42,140 bases of DNA from Candidatus Accumulibacter regalis (GCA_000585075.1 JEMY01000025.1:1-42140), one strand, 5' to 3'. Shown: positions 34,444 to 42,140, counted from the stretch's first letter. The notes: generated from the letters alone by a model not told the origin. A program made the numbers and translations.

Positions 34444-37254
34444 ATGCCCACCGCCGAACAACGCGCCCGCGAGCAAATCGACCAGCTCCTGACCGCTGCC
34501 GGCTGGTCGGTGCAGAGCATCGCCGCGGCCGACATCCACGCCTCCCGGGGTGTAGCGCTGTGCGAATTCCCGCTCGAAGCCGGGCACGGCTTCGCCGACT
34601 ACCTGCTCTACATCGACGGCAAGGCCGCCGGTGTTATCGAAGCCAAGAAGCAGGGCGCGACGCTCACCGGGGTCGAGATCCAGTCGGCGCGTTACGCGCT
34701 GGGCCTGCCGCGCAGCCTGCCGGCGTGGCGCCGGCCGCTGCCCTTCGTCTACGAATCGACCGGCGCCGAAACGCACTTCAGCAACGGCCTCGACCCCGAG
34801 CCACGCGCCCGCAACGTCTTCGCCTTCCACCAGCCGGGAACGCTGAGCGAATGGCTCAAGGCGCTGCCGCAAACGCCGGTCTTCACCACCGGCAGCGGCA
34901 GCACTGCTCTGCACGCCGATTTCGCACCGCTTACCTTCCTCGCCCGCGTCCGCGCCATGCCCGAGCTGCTCAGCGAATGGGGCGACGGCGTCAGCAAGCA
35001 GCAACTGTGGCCGGCACAGATCACCGCCATCCACAACCTCGAGCGCTCGCTGGCCGCCAACAAGCCGCGCGCTCTGATCCAGATGGCCACCGGCAGCGGC
35101 AAGACCTTCACCGCGATCAGTTTCATCTACCGGTTGATCAAGTACGCTGGCGCGCGCCGCGTGCTGTTCCTGGTCGACCGCGGCAACCTCGGCCGCCAGG
35201 CGAAAAAGGAGTTCGACCAGTACGTCTCGCCGGTCAACAACTTCAAGTTTGGCGAGGAGTACATCGTCCAGCATCTCGCCAGCAACCACCTGGACACCAC
35301 CGCCCGCGTCTGCATCGCCACCATCCAGCGCATGTACTCGATGCTCAAGGGCCGCGAACTGGCCGTGGACGACGAAGAGCAGAGCACCGCCGGCATCGAC
35401 GCCCTGTTCAAGCAGCCCGAGCCGATCGACTACAACCCGGCGATCCCGATCGAGACCTTCGACATCATCGTCACCGACGAAGCGCACCGCTCGATCTACA
35501 ACCTGTGGCGGCAGGTACTCGAGTACTTCGACGCCTCTCTGATCGGCCTCACCGCGACGCCCAACAAGCAGACCTTCGGCTTCTTCAACCAGAACCTGGT
35601 GATGGAATACGGCCACGAGCAGGCGGTCGCCGACGGCGTCAACGTCAACTACGACGTCTACCGCATCCGCACCGAAGTCAGCGAAGCCGGCGCCAAAGTC
35701 GAAGCCGGCTACTGGCTGGAAGTGCGCGACAAGGCCACCCGCGCCCGCCGCGACTGGCAGCTCGACGACGACTTCGAGTACGAGCCGGCCGAGCTCGACC
35801 GCAGCGTGCAGACGCCCGACCAGATCCGCACCATCGCCCGCACGCTGCGCGACAACTGGCAGCGCGACCTCTTTCCGCAGCGCAGCGAGCTGCCCAAGAC
35901 GCTGGTCTTCGCCAAGGACGACAACCACGCCGAGGCGATCGTTGAAATCCTTCGCCAGGAGTTCGGTCGCGGCAACGATTTCGCGCAGAAAATCACCTAT
36001 CGCAGCACCGGCGACACGCCGGAAAACCTGATCCGTGCCTTCCGCAGCAGCTACTACCCGCGCATCGCCGTCACCGTCGACATGATCGCCACCGGCACCG
36101 ACATCAAGCCGGTCGAGATCGTCGTCTTCATGCGCAGCGTCAAGAGCCGCAGCTTCTTCGAGCAGATGAAGGGCCGCGGCGTGCGCATCGTCAGCGACGA
36201 CGACCTGCGCGGCGTCACCCCCGGCGAGCACGTGCACAAGGACCGCTTCGTGATCGTCGACTGCGTCGGCGTCTGCGAGCGCGACAAGACCGACTCGCGG
36301 CCGATGGACCAGAAGAAGTCGGTGCCGTTTCACGCGCTGCTGCAGGCCGTCAGCCTCGGCAACGTCGAACCCGAAGTGCTGTCCAGCGTCGCGCTGCGCC
36401 TGTCGCGCCTCGAAGCGCAGCTCAGCGACGCCGAGCGCGCCAGGGTGCGCAGCACCGCCGATGGCATCGAGCTGAAGGAGCTGTCGCGCGCCATCGTGCA
36501 CGCGCTCAACCCGGCCGCCGACCGCTCGCCGCAGCAAGCCGAAGACGCACTGCGCCAGGCCGTCAGGCCGCTCGCCAAGCCGCAGCTGCGCGAGCTGCTG
36601 CTAAGCCTCAAGGCGCAGAAGGAACTGGTGATAGACATCGTCACCCAGGATCGCCTGCTCGGCGCTGAGTATTCAGCAGCCGCACGCGAGCGCGCGCAGG
36701 GCCTCGTGCAGAGCTTCGAGGCCTTCATCGCCGAACACCGCGACGAGATCACCGCCCTGCAGATCCTCTACAACCGACCGACCCGCGCACCGCTGAGCTT
36801 TGCCGACCTGCAGGCGCTCGCCGACACCCTGCAGGCGCCGCCGCAGCTATGGACCGAGAGCCAGCTCTGGCAGGCCTACGCCGCGCTCGACAAATCCAGC
36901 GGAGGAAACAGGGTGCGCGGCGCCAGCCAACGGCGCATCCTCACCGACCTCGTCTCGCTGGTGCGCTACGCCATGCATCAGGAGAACGAACTGGTACCCT
37001 ACCCCGAGCGCGTCGCCGCCAACTTCCGGGCGTGGATGACGCAGCAGGAGGCTTCCGGCAAGGGATTCACGGGCGAGCAACGCTGGTGGCTGGAGAAAAT
37101 GGCCGAGCACATCGCGTCCAATCTCGGCATCGAGGCCGAGGATTTCAGCTACGCGCCGTTCGACCAGCGCGGTGGGCTGGGGCGGGTGCATCAGGTTTTT
37201 GGTGCGGAGTTGACGAAGGTGATTGAGGACTTGAACAGGGAGTTGGCGGCGTGA
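34444..37254 (+). CDS. hsdR: Type I restriction endonuclease, R subunit
   Basis: Motor and nuclease subunit of a type I restriction-modification complex, 936 residues. Near the N-terminus is a PD-(D/E)XK nuclease core: Asp52 in HGFADYLL and Glu66/Lys68 in GVIEAKK. The helicase part has Walker A ATGSGKT (about 215-221), DEAH at 345-348 in IVTDEAHRSIYN, LTATP, and the second RecA domain with TGTDIKPVEIVVFMRSV and QMKGRGVRI. The C-terminal ~280 residues match the EcoEI-type R subunit C-terminal region in position and helical character, which contacts the methylase core. All key residues are intact, so the enzyme looks functional. It overlaps hsdS as GTGA. The gene order (R first, M last, with three unrelated genes between S and M) is unusual. 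Confidence 0.95.
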   Translation: MPTAEQRAREQIDQLLTAAGWSVQSIAAADIHASRGVALCEFPLEAGHGFADYLLYIDGKAAGVIEAKKQGATLTGVEIQSARYALGLPRSLPAWRRPLPFVYESTGAETHFSNGLDPEPRARNVFAFHQPGTLSEWLKALPQTPVFTTGSGSTALHADFAPLTFLARVRAMPELLSEWGDGVSKQQLWPAQITAIHNLERSLAANKPRALIQMATGSGKTFTAISFIYRLIKYAGARRVLFLVDRGNLGRQAKKEFDQYVSPVNNFKFGEEYIVQHLASNHLDTTARVCIATIQRMYSMLKGRELAVDDEEQSTAGIDALFKQPEPIDYNPAIPIETFDIIVTDEAHRSIYNLWRQVLEYFDASLIGLTATPNKQTFGFFNQNLVMEYGHEQAVADGVNVNYDVYRIRTEVSEAGAKVEAGYWLEVRDKATRARRDWQLDDDFEYEPAELDRSVQTPDQIRTIARTLRDNWQRDLFPQRSELPKTLVFAKDDNHAEAIVEILRQEFGRGNDFAQKITYRSTGDTPENLIRAFRSSYYPRIAVTVDMIATGTDIKPVEIVVFMRSVKSRSFFEQMKGRGVRIVSDDDLRGVTPGEHVHKDRFVIVDCVGVCERDKTDSRPMDQKKSVPFHALLQAVSLGNVEPEVLSSVALRLSRLEAQLSDAERARVRSTADGIELKELSRAIVHALNPAADRSPQQAEDALRQAVRPLAKPQLRELLLSLKAQKELVIDIVTQDRLLGAEYSAAARERAQGLVQSFEAFIAEHRDEITALQILYNRPTRAPLSFADLQALADTLQAPPQLWTESQLWQAYAALDKSSGGNRVRGASQRRILTDLVSLVRYAMHQENELVPYPERVAANFRAWMTQQEASGKGFTGEQRWWLEKMAEHIASNLGIEAEDFSYAPFDQRGGLGRVHQVFGAELTKVIEDLNRELAA

Positions 37255-38390
37255 GCGAAGCTCGGACGACAGGCTGGACCAAGGGCACGCTCGGTGAGAT
37301 CCTTCCCATCAAGTACGGCAAGAGCCTGCCAGCGAAGCTGCGCGATTCATCGGGTCGCTTCCCGGTGTTTGGATCGAGCGGACGAGTCGGGGTGCACGTC
37401 CAGCCGCTTACGAACGGGCCAGCTTTGATCGTCGGGCGCAAGGGGACGGTTGGCGCCGTTCATTTCTCGACCGAGCCTTGCTGGCCCATCGACACAGTCT
37501 ATTTTTCCGAGGGCGAGCAAGGCCAGAACCTTCGCTACTTCAAGTACCTCTTGGACTCGCTGAATCTCGTTCAGCTGGATAAGTCGACAGCCATTCCCGG
37601 GCTGAGTCGCGACGACTACAACGCTCTAAACGTGAGGATTGCTCCACCCGTTGAACAGGAGCGAATCGTCGCCGAAGTCGAAAAGCAGTTCTCCCGCCTC
37701 GACGAAGCCGTCGCCAACCTTAATCGCGTCAAGACCAATGCCCAGCACTTTAAGCGCGCAACGATTCAAGCGCAGACTGCGTCGAATTCATTTTCGACTA
37801 AGATCGCGGGCACCGTCGCCGACATCGCCGTCTCGCTCGACAACATGAGAGAGCCCGTAAATAAGACCGAACGGGCCAAGCGGGTAGGGACGATTCCGTA
37901 TCTGGGAGCGAACGGGCAGACGGGGTGGATCGACGAAGCGCGCTTCGACGAAGAGTTAGTGCTCGTGGTCGAAGACGAGACCTTCGTGGGTCGCAAGCTG
38001 CCGTTCAGCTACTACTTCTCGGGCAAGTGCTGGGTGAACAACCACACCCACGTGCTGCGTGCCCGCAGCGACGCTGTTCTGCCCAAGTACCTGAACTTGG
38101 CGCTGTCCTACTACCCCTTCATCCCACTAACTACCGGATCGACCGGTCGACGAAAGCTGACGAAGGCCGCGCTGATGTCGGCCCCCATCGTGGTACCTGA
38201 CCTAGCAACGCAGCACCGCATCGTCGCCGAAGTCGACCGCCACCTGTCGATCGTCCGCGAAGTCGAGTCCGAGGTCGATGCCAACCTCAAGCGCGCGCAG
38301 GTGCTGCGGCAGGCCGTGCTGGCGCGGGCGTTCGCCCCGCCGGGAGCGACTTGCGCGGGGCAGAGCGAGCACGTGGTCGCCACCGCGTAG
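37251..38390 (+). CDS. hsdS: Type I restriction system specificity subunit
   Basis: DNA-recognition subunit, 379 residues, with two target-recognition domains. TRD1 covers about residues 8-135 (WTKGTLGEILPIKYG onward); the central conserved helix is PPVEQERIVAEVEKQFSRLDEAV (about 137-160). TRD2 covers about 185-315, and the distal helix reads LATQHRIVAEVDRHLSIVREVE. The paired helices set the spacing of a bipartite target. The target itself cannot be read from sequence. The start is a GTG whose GTGA overlaps the hsdR stop, so it is coupled. Local base composition is visibly less GC-rich than hsdR and hsdM, typical of TRDs exchanged by recombination. Confidence 0.94.
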   Translation: MSEARTTGWTKGTLGEILPIKYGKSLPAKLRDSSGRFPVFGSSGRVGVHVQPLTNGPALIVGRKGTVGAVHFSTEPCWPIDTVYFSEGEQGQNLRYFKYLLDSLNLVQLDKSTAIPGLSRDDYNALNVRIAPPVEQERIVAEVEKQFSRLDEAVANLNRVKTNAQHFKRATIQAQTASNSFSTKIAGTVADIAVSLDNMREPVNKTERAKRVGTIPYLGANGQTGWIDEARFDEELVLVVEDETFVGRKLPFSYYFSGKCWVNNHTHVLRARSDAVLPKYLNLALSYYPFIPLTTGSTGRRKLTKAALMSAPIVVPDLATQHRIVAEVDRHLSIVREVESEVDANLKRAQVLRQAVLARAFAPPGATCAGQSEHVVATA

Positions 38391-38435
38391 GCAAAACCCG
38401 TCGGTGCACCCGCGGTCGCAGTGTTTCTGCTTTTC

Positions 38436-38444
38436 TGCTAATCT
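38436..38444 (+). promoter_or_regulatory. Candidate extended -10 promoter for the TA pair
   Basis: TGCTAATCT at 38436-38444 reads as an extended -10 element 6 bp before the antitoxin ATG. Transcription would begin at about the start codon, giving a leaderless message, in line with the absence of a ribosome binding site. AbrB-type antitoxins commonly repress their own promoter. Confidence 0.35.
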
Positions 38445-38450
38445 GCAGCC

Positions 38451-38699
38451 ATGAAAGCCACTCTCACCATCACTAGCCGCGGCGTCGTCACGTTGCCGGC
38501 CAAGCTGCGCCAGGCGCTCGGGCTGAAGGCCGACGACCAGTTGATCGCCGAGACGACGCCCGAGGGCCTCCTGCTGCGCCCGGCAGTCACGCTGCCGGTC
38601 GAGATCTATACGCCAGAACGCGAGCGCGAGTTCGACGACGCCGAGGCCGAACTGGCGCAGGTGCTCGCCAGCCGGCCCGCACCGCCGGCCAGGCGCTGA
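38451..38699 (+). CDS. AbrB/MazE-type antitoxin
   Basis: Predicted 82-residue DNA-binding antitoxin. Residues 1-45 form a SpoVT/AbrB swapped-hairpin domain (LTITSRGVVTLPAKLRQALGLKADDQL), which dimerises and binds the operator. The acidic C-terminal tail (PEREREFDDAEAELAQVL) is the expected toxin-neutralising part. It is followed after 12 bp by a PIN-domain gene, the classic arrangement of a VapBC-like pair. The pair lies inside a restriction locus and may stabilise it by addiction. No ribosome binding site is visible; a leaderless start is possible. Confidence 0.9.
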   Translation: MKATLTITSRGVVTLPAKLRQALGLKADDQLIAETTPEGLLLRPAVTLPVEIYTPEREREFDDAEAELAQVLASRPAPPARR

Positions 38700-38711
38700 A
38701 AACACCGCACC

Positions 38712-39122
38712 ATGCGGGTGTTCCTCGACGCCAACATCCTGTTCTCCGCCGCCAAGTCCGACGGTGCCGTGCGCGCAATGCTGCAGTTGCTCGTCGATCG
38801 CGGCCATGACTGCCGGGCCGACGCCTATGTCGTCGCCGAGGCACGGCGCAACCTGACCGCCAAGGGGCCAGAGGCGCTCGACGTGCTCAATACACTGCTG
38901 GCGGATCTGCAAATCGCCGCAGCAACACCGGCCGCCGAGCAGAGCGGGGACTTGGACTGGCTGCCCGAGAAGGACCGCCCGGTCCTCGCCGCTGCGATCC
39001 GGCTCGCCTGCGAGGTGCTGGTCACCGGCGATCGCACGCATTTCGGCCCTGGCTACGGGCAGACCTTCGGCGGCGTCACCATCCATTCACCGCGCTCGCT
39101 GGTCGAGCAACTCCTTGCCTGA
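38712..39122 (+). CDS. PIN-domain toxin (VapC-like ribonuclease)
   Basis: Predicted 136-residue Mg-dependent RNase. The acidic residues of the PIN active site are present: Asp6 in FLDANILFSA, Glu43 in VVAEARRNL, Asp88 in EKDRPVLAAA and Asp107 in LVTGDRTHFG. Such toxins cut tRNA or other RNA when the antitoxin is lost. It is co-directional with, and 12 bp downstream of, the AbrB-type gene. The intact active site suggests a working toxin held in check by its partner. Its target is unknown. Confidence 0.9.
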   Translation: MRVFLDANILFSAAKSDGAVRAMLQLLVDRGHDCRADAYVVAEARRNLTAKGPEALDVLNTLLADLQIAAATPAAEQSGDLDWLPEKDRPVLAAAIRLACEVLVTGDRTHFGPGYGQTFGGVTIHSPRSLVEQLLA

Positions 39123-39125
39123 ACG

Positions 39126-39168
39126 ATGAACGTGTTCACTTTCGTCCAGAAACGCCGGGGTCACTGCA
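39126..39168 (+). pseudogene. Possible remnant of an hsdM 5' end
   Basis: Four bases after the PIN stop is an ATG followed by codons that resemble the start of hsdM at 40342: both begin ATGAACG, share CGTCCAGAAAC at the same offset, and align at roughly 70% over 43 nt (peptide M-N-x-x-T-x-V-Q-K, then a shared Cys). The frame then runs 41 codons without similarity and stops at 39251, overlapping the DUF1016 start. It may mark where hsdM began before the DUF1016 gene arrived. Chance similarity is not excluded. Confidence 0.3.
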
Positions 39169-39244
39169 GGGGCAATAGCCTTGTGCCGGGCCTCAGCAGT
39201 CGGGCGGCAGGCCATCGGACAGCAAGCCTGCGGGGTTTGCTGCG

Positions 39245-40345
39245 ATGGTGAGCCGCAAGCTCCATGAGTCGGCCAAGGGCGTCATTGCCAGCCGCAAACA
39301 GCCATCGAAACCATCACCACCGCAGGCCGACGCACTGCTGTCGGATCTCCGCCAGCTCATCGCCGAAGCCCAACGCAGCGCCGCCGCCGCGGTGAACATC
39401 GGCCTGACGATGCTCTACTGGCGTGTCGGCAAGCGCATCCGCGACGAGGTGCTGGGTCAGAAGCGGGCCGATTATGGCGAAGAGATTGTCGCCACACTGT
39501 CGCGACAATTGGCCGCCGAGTACGGGCGCGGTTTCGAGCAAAAGAACCTGCGTCGCATGCTGCAGTTCGCTGAGGCGTTTCCTGACGAGACGATTGTCGC
39601 CACGCTGTGGCGACAATTGAGCTGGTCGCATTTTCGCGAGCTCCTGCCCTTGAAGCAGCCGCTGCAGCGCGAGTTCTACGCCGAGATGTCGCGCATCGAA
39701 GGCTGGAGCGTGCGCACGCTCGCCAGCCGTATCGACTCGATGCTCTATGAACGCACGGCGCTGTCACGCCAGCCGCAAGAGCTGATCAGGCTGGAACTGG
39801 ATGCACTGCGCGCCAAAGGCGAGCTGAGCCCGTCGCTGGTATTGAAGGACCCCTACGTGCTCGACTTTGTCGGTCTGAGCGATCGCTACATGGAACGTGA
39901 CCTGGAAGACGCGATTCTGCGCGAGCTGGAGGCATTCCTGCTGGAGCTGGGCGTGGGTTTCTCCTTCGTTGCGCGGCAGAAACGGCTGCAGATCGACGGC
40001 GACGATTTCTACGTCGATCTCCTCTTCTACAACCGCCGCTTGCGGCGACTGGTGGCCGTCGAACTGAAGCTCGGACGCTTCAAGCACGCCTACAAGAGCC
40101 AGATGGAACTGTACCTGCGCTGGCTCGACAAACACGAGCGCGAAGCGGACGAACGCTCACCGCTGGGCATCATCCTGTGCGCCGACAAGAACGCCGAGCA
40201 GGTCGAACTGCTCGAACTCGATGCTGCAGGCATCCACGTGGCCGAGTACCTGACCGTGCTGCCGCCACGCGAAGTGCTGCATCGGCGCCTGCAGCAGGCC
40301 ATTGAATCGGCGCTGACGCGCTTCAAACCGACCCCGGAAGAATGA
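39245..40345 (+). CDS. DUF1016 (YhcG-type) PD-(D/E)XK nuclease domain protein
   Basis: Predicted 366-residue protein of the DUF1016/YhcG family. The N-terminal helical domain spans about 30-180 (AAVNIGLTMLYWRVGKRI, EIVATLSRQL, FEQKNLRRMLQFAEAFP, LSWSHFRELLPL). The C-terminal domain has a PD-(D/E)XK core: Asp258 in FYVDLLFYNRRLRRLV, then Glu273-Leu-Lys275, then Gln286, which suggests an active nuclease. YhcG proteins are often found beside restriction systems and toxin-antitoxin genes, but their role is not settled. It overlaps hsdM as ATGA and so is translated with it. Two similar hairpins, 108 bp apart, lie inside the gene and both encode the IVATLxRQL motif. The start at 39245 has only a weak ribosome binding site. 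Confidence 0.92.
   Translation: MVSRKLHESAKGVIASRKQPSKPSPPQADALLSDLRQLIAEAQRSAAAAVNIGLTMLYWRVGKRIRDEVLGQKRADYGEEIVATLSRQLAAEYGRGFEQKNLRRMLQFAEAFPDETIVATLWRQLSWSHFRELLPLKQPLQREFYAEMSRIEGWSVRTLASRIDSMLYERTALSRQPQELIRLELDALRAKGELSPSLVLKDPYVLDFVGLSDRYMERDLEDAILRELEAFLLELGVGFSFVARQKRLQIDGDDFYVDLLFYNRRLRRLVAVELKLGRFKHAYKSQMELYLRWLDKHEREADERSPLGIILCADKNAEQVELLELDAAGIHVAEYLTVLPPREVLHRRLQQAIESALTRFKPTPEE
39485..39509. repeat. Intragenic hairpin, first copy
   Basis: ATTGTCGC and GCGACAAT form an 8-bp stem inside the DUF1016 gene, coding for IVATLSRQL. Over 26 bp it differs from the second copy at 39593-39617 by two bases. Confidence 0.7.
39593..39617. repeat. Intragenic hairpin, second copy
   Basis: ATTGTCGCCAC and GTGGCGACAAT form a perfect 11-bp stem with a 3-nt loop, coding for IVATLWRQL in the same frame as the first copy, exactly 36 codons later. 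Confidence 0.75.
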
Positions 40346-41889
40346 ACGCAAACACCCTCGTCCAGAAACTCTGGAATTACTGCAACGTTCTGCGCGACGA
40401 CGGCATGAGCTACGGCGACTACGTCGAGCAGCTCACCTACCTGCTTTTCCTGAAGATGGCCGACGAGCGCTCGCGTCCGCCGTACCGGCAGCCGAGCATC
40501 ATCCCGGCGCTCTACGCCTGGCCAGAGCTGCTGACCCGCGACGGCGACGAGCTGTTCGACCACTACCGGCACGCGCTGGAACGGCTCGGCGGCGAAAAAG
40601 GCACGCTCGGGCTGATCTTCAACAAGGCGCAGAACAAGTTCCAGGACCCGGCGAAGCTGCGACGGGTGATCGTCGACCTGATCAACGAGGAAGACTGGTC
40701 GTCGCTCGGTGCCGATGTAAAAGGCGACGCCTACGAGGGCCTGCTCGAGAAGAACGCGCAGGACACCAAGTCCGGCGCTGGCCAGTATTTCACCCCACGG
40801 CCGCTGATCCAGGCGATGGTCGACGCCATCGCGCCGCGACCCGGCGAGTCGGTCTGCGATCCGGCCTGCGGCACCGGCGGCTTCCTGTTCACCGCCCACA
40901 ACGCCATCACCCGCAACTATCCGAACCTTACCCGCGACGAGAAACGCCACCTCAAGGAAGGCGCTTTTCGCGGCTGGGAGCTGGTGCAGGGTACGGCGCG
41001 GGTGTGCGCGATGAACCTGCTGCTGCACGGCATCGGCTCGGAGACCAGCGTGCCGATCGTCGTCGCCGACGCCCTGGCCGCCGACCCCGGCGAGCGTTTC
41101 GACGTGGTCCTCGCCAATCCGCCGTTCGGCAAGAAGAGCAGCACGCAGATCGAAGGCGCCGACGGCAGGCGCAGCACCGAGAAGGACGTCATCGAGCGCG
41201 ACGACTTCTGGGCGACGACCTCGAACAAGCAGCTCAATTTCGTGCAGCACATCAAGACGCTGCTCAAGTCGCATGGCCGCGCCGCGGTGGTGGTCCCCGA
41301 CAACGTGCTCTTCGAAGGCGGCGCCGGCGAGACCATCCGCCGCAAGCTGTTGCACGAGTGCGACGTGCATACGCTGCTGCGCCTGCCAACCGGCCTCTTC
41401 TACGCGCAGGGCGTGAAGGCCAACGTGTTGTTCTTCGACAAGAAGCCGGCCAGCCAGACGCCGTGGACCCGCCATCTGTGGATCTACGACCTGCGCACCA
41501 ACCAGCACTTCACGCTGAAGACCAGGCCGCTCAAGCGCGCCGATCTGGACGAGTTCGTCGGCCTGTATCAGGGGCGGCGTGCGGGCGAGCCTGCCGATCG
41601 CCCGGCCAACCGCCACGGCCGCGCGGCCACCTGGAGCGAGCAGGCGGACGCCGCCAATGGCGCCGGCCCCGACGGCCGCTGGCGCGTGTACGCCTACGAC
41701 GAACTGATCGCCCGCGACAAGGCCAGCCTGGACATCTTCTGGCTCAAGGACGACAGCCTTGCCGACAGCGACAATCTGCCCCCGCCCGAAGTGATCGCGC
41801 AGGAAATCGTCGAAGACCTCGAAGCGGCGCTGGAGCAGTTCCGCTTGATTGCCGGCGACTTGAACGGTAGTGCCACGGAGTCCACATAG
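40342..41889 (+). CDS. hsdM: Type I restriction system methyltransferase, M subunit
   Basis: N6-adenine DNA methyltransferase of 515 residues. An N-terminal helical HsdM domain (LVQKLWNYCNVLRDDGMSYGDYVEQLTYLLFLKM) contacts HsdS. The catalytic domain has KSGAGQYFTPRPL (about 143-155), S-adenosylmethionine motif DPACGTGGF at 173-181, and the catalytic NPPF at 259-262 in VVLANPPFGKK. RLPTGLFYAQGVKANVLFF is typical of the family. All motifs are intact. With HsdS it forms the methylase that protects host sites and with HsdR the restriction complex. Its ATG overlaps the DUF1016 stop, so methylase output would depend on translation of that gene. It is the last gene of the locus, ending about 60 bp before the right-hand repeat. 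Confidence 0.95.
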   Translation: MNANTLVQKLWNYCNVLRDDGMSYGDYVEQLTYLLFLKMADERSRPPYRQPSIIPALYAWPELLTRDGDELFDHYRHALERLGGEKGTLGLIFNKAQNKFQDPAKLRRVIVDLINEEDWSSLGADVKGDAYEGLLEKNAQDTKSGAGQYFTPRPLIQAMVDAIAPRPGESVCDPACGTGGFLFTAHNAITRNYPNLTRDEKRHLKEGAFRGWELVQGTARVCAMNLLLHGIGSETSVPIVVADALAADPGERFDVVLANPPFGKKSSTQIEGADGRRSTEKDVIERDDFWATTSNKQLNFVQHIKTLLKSHGRAAVVVPDNVLFEGGAGETIRRKLLHECDVHTLLRLPTGLFYAQGVKANVLFFDKKPASQTPWTRHLWIYDLRTNQHFTLKTRPLKRADLDEFVGLYQGRRAGEPADRPANRHGRAATWSEQADAANGAGPDGRWRVYAYDELIARDKASLDIFWLKDDSLADSDNLPPPEVIAQEIVEDLEAALEQFRLIAGDLNGSATEST

Positions 41890-41951
41890 AAGGCGAATAC
41901 ACGGTCGCCGCTGAAGGACACGCCCTTGCGCAACGCGGGGCAGTCACTACT

Positions 41952-42096
41952 GTAGTGCTGCATTCTTGATGAGACTTTCAGCGACCCTGACAGTCGCGTG
42001 AAACCGTAGGGCGGCTGGAATTCGCCTGGTCCATACCGTTGCCCGCGTCGCCAAACCCGGGCCACCATTCCCCAGCCGCCGTCATTGCGAGGAGGC
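41952..42096. repeat. 145-bp direct repeat, right copy
   Basis: Same-orientation partner of 33084-33228, equal in length and about 90% identical by hand. After the shared block it continues with a CGTAGCCGACGCGGCAATCC segment, completing a different palindrome (ATTGC to GCAAT) from the perfect hairpin at the left copy. The two copies bracket the phosphatase gene and the whole restriction locus. No integrase or transposase gene is inside or next to them in the window. Confidence 0.85.
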
Positions 42097-42140
42097 GTAG
42101 CCGACGCGGCAATCCAGTTCCATTCTCTGACTACTGGTGC

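Noticed and set aside
34435-36537. Minus-strand open frame of 700 codons opposite hsdR
   Set aside because: Composition typical of antisense frames; hsdR on the other strand has complete nuclease and helicase motifs.
41694-42068. Minus-strand frame through the right repeat, matching a frame through the left repeat (33293 downward)
   Set aside because: The shared peptide (GEFQPPYxF, KVSSRMQHY) only reflects the DNA repeat; the frames lack ribosome binding sites and run into unrelated sequence.
33084-42096. Calling the flanking repeats attachment sites of an integrative element
   Set aside because: No integrase, recombinase, tRNA gene or transposase is visible, and the repeat resembles a dispersed intergenic element; kept as direct repeats only.

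Overview
The window is GC-rich, densely coded chromosomal DNA. Its gene content (NnrS, a large glycogen/trehalose operon, MscS, type I restriction, intergenic palindromic repeats) fits a betaproteobacterium. A Rhodocyclales member of the Candidatus Accumulibacter type, which cycles glycogen, is my best guess, but this is an inference from gene content and style, not from a marker gene. No rRNA, tRNA or CRISPR array was seen.

Layout. (1) 51-8317, minus strand: an NnrS heme-copper membrane protein, an Old Yellow Enzyme alkene reductase, aquaporin Z, and a two-gene RND efflux operon (adaptor then permease, ATGA overlap) with no outer-membrane factor beside it. (2) 8548-15395, mixed: a secreted Cys-type sulfatase (+), a 91-residue secreted protein and a 138-residue unknown (-), a ClC chloride/proton antiporter followed by an OmpA-like lipoprotein (-), and a class-I amidotransferase-like PuuD hydrolase (+). 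(3) 15489-32371, minus strand: a carbohydrate-storage and osmolyte cluster. mscS and glgB overlap by ATGA. After a gap of about 300 bp, treS-mak (fused), glgC, glgX, treZ and a malQ::treY fusion follow with gaps of 25 and 11 nt and then two ATGA overlaps. Together they make ADP-glucose, branch and debranch alpha-glucan, convert glucan to trehalose (TreY/TreZ), interconvert trehalose and maltose, and phosphorylate maltose. Glycogen synthase (GlgA) and the maltosyltransferase GlgE are not in the window. A divergent MarR-type regulator (32489-33028) sits beside the mscS start, with a short palindrome in the shared upstream region.

(4) 33084-42096: an accessory island. Two 145-bp direct repeats, about 90% identical by hand alignment, bracket a histidine phosphatase gene and a type I restriction-modification locus of unusual composition: hsdR, hsdS (GTGA overlap), an AbrB/PIN toxin-antitoxin pair, a DUF1016 (YhcG-type) PD-(D/E)XK protein, and hsdM (ATGA overlap with DUF1016). 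Just after the PIN gene is a short stretch resembling the first codons of hsdM, which hints that the DUF1016 gene or the TA module was inserted between hsdS and hsdM. This composite locus and its flanking repeats are the part of the window most worth following up.
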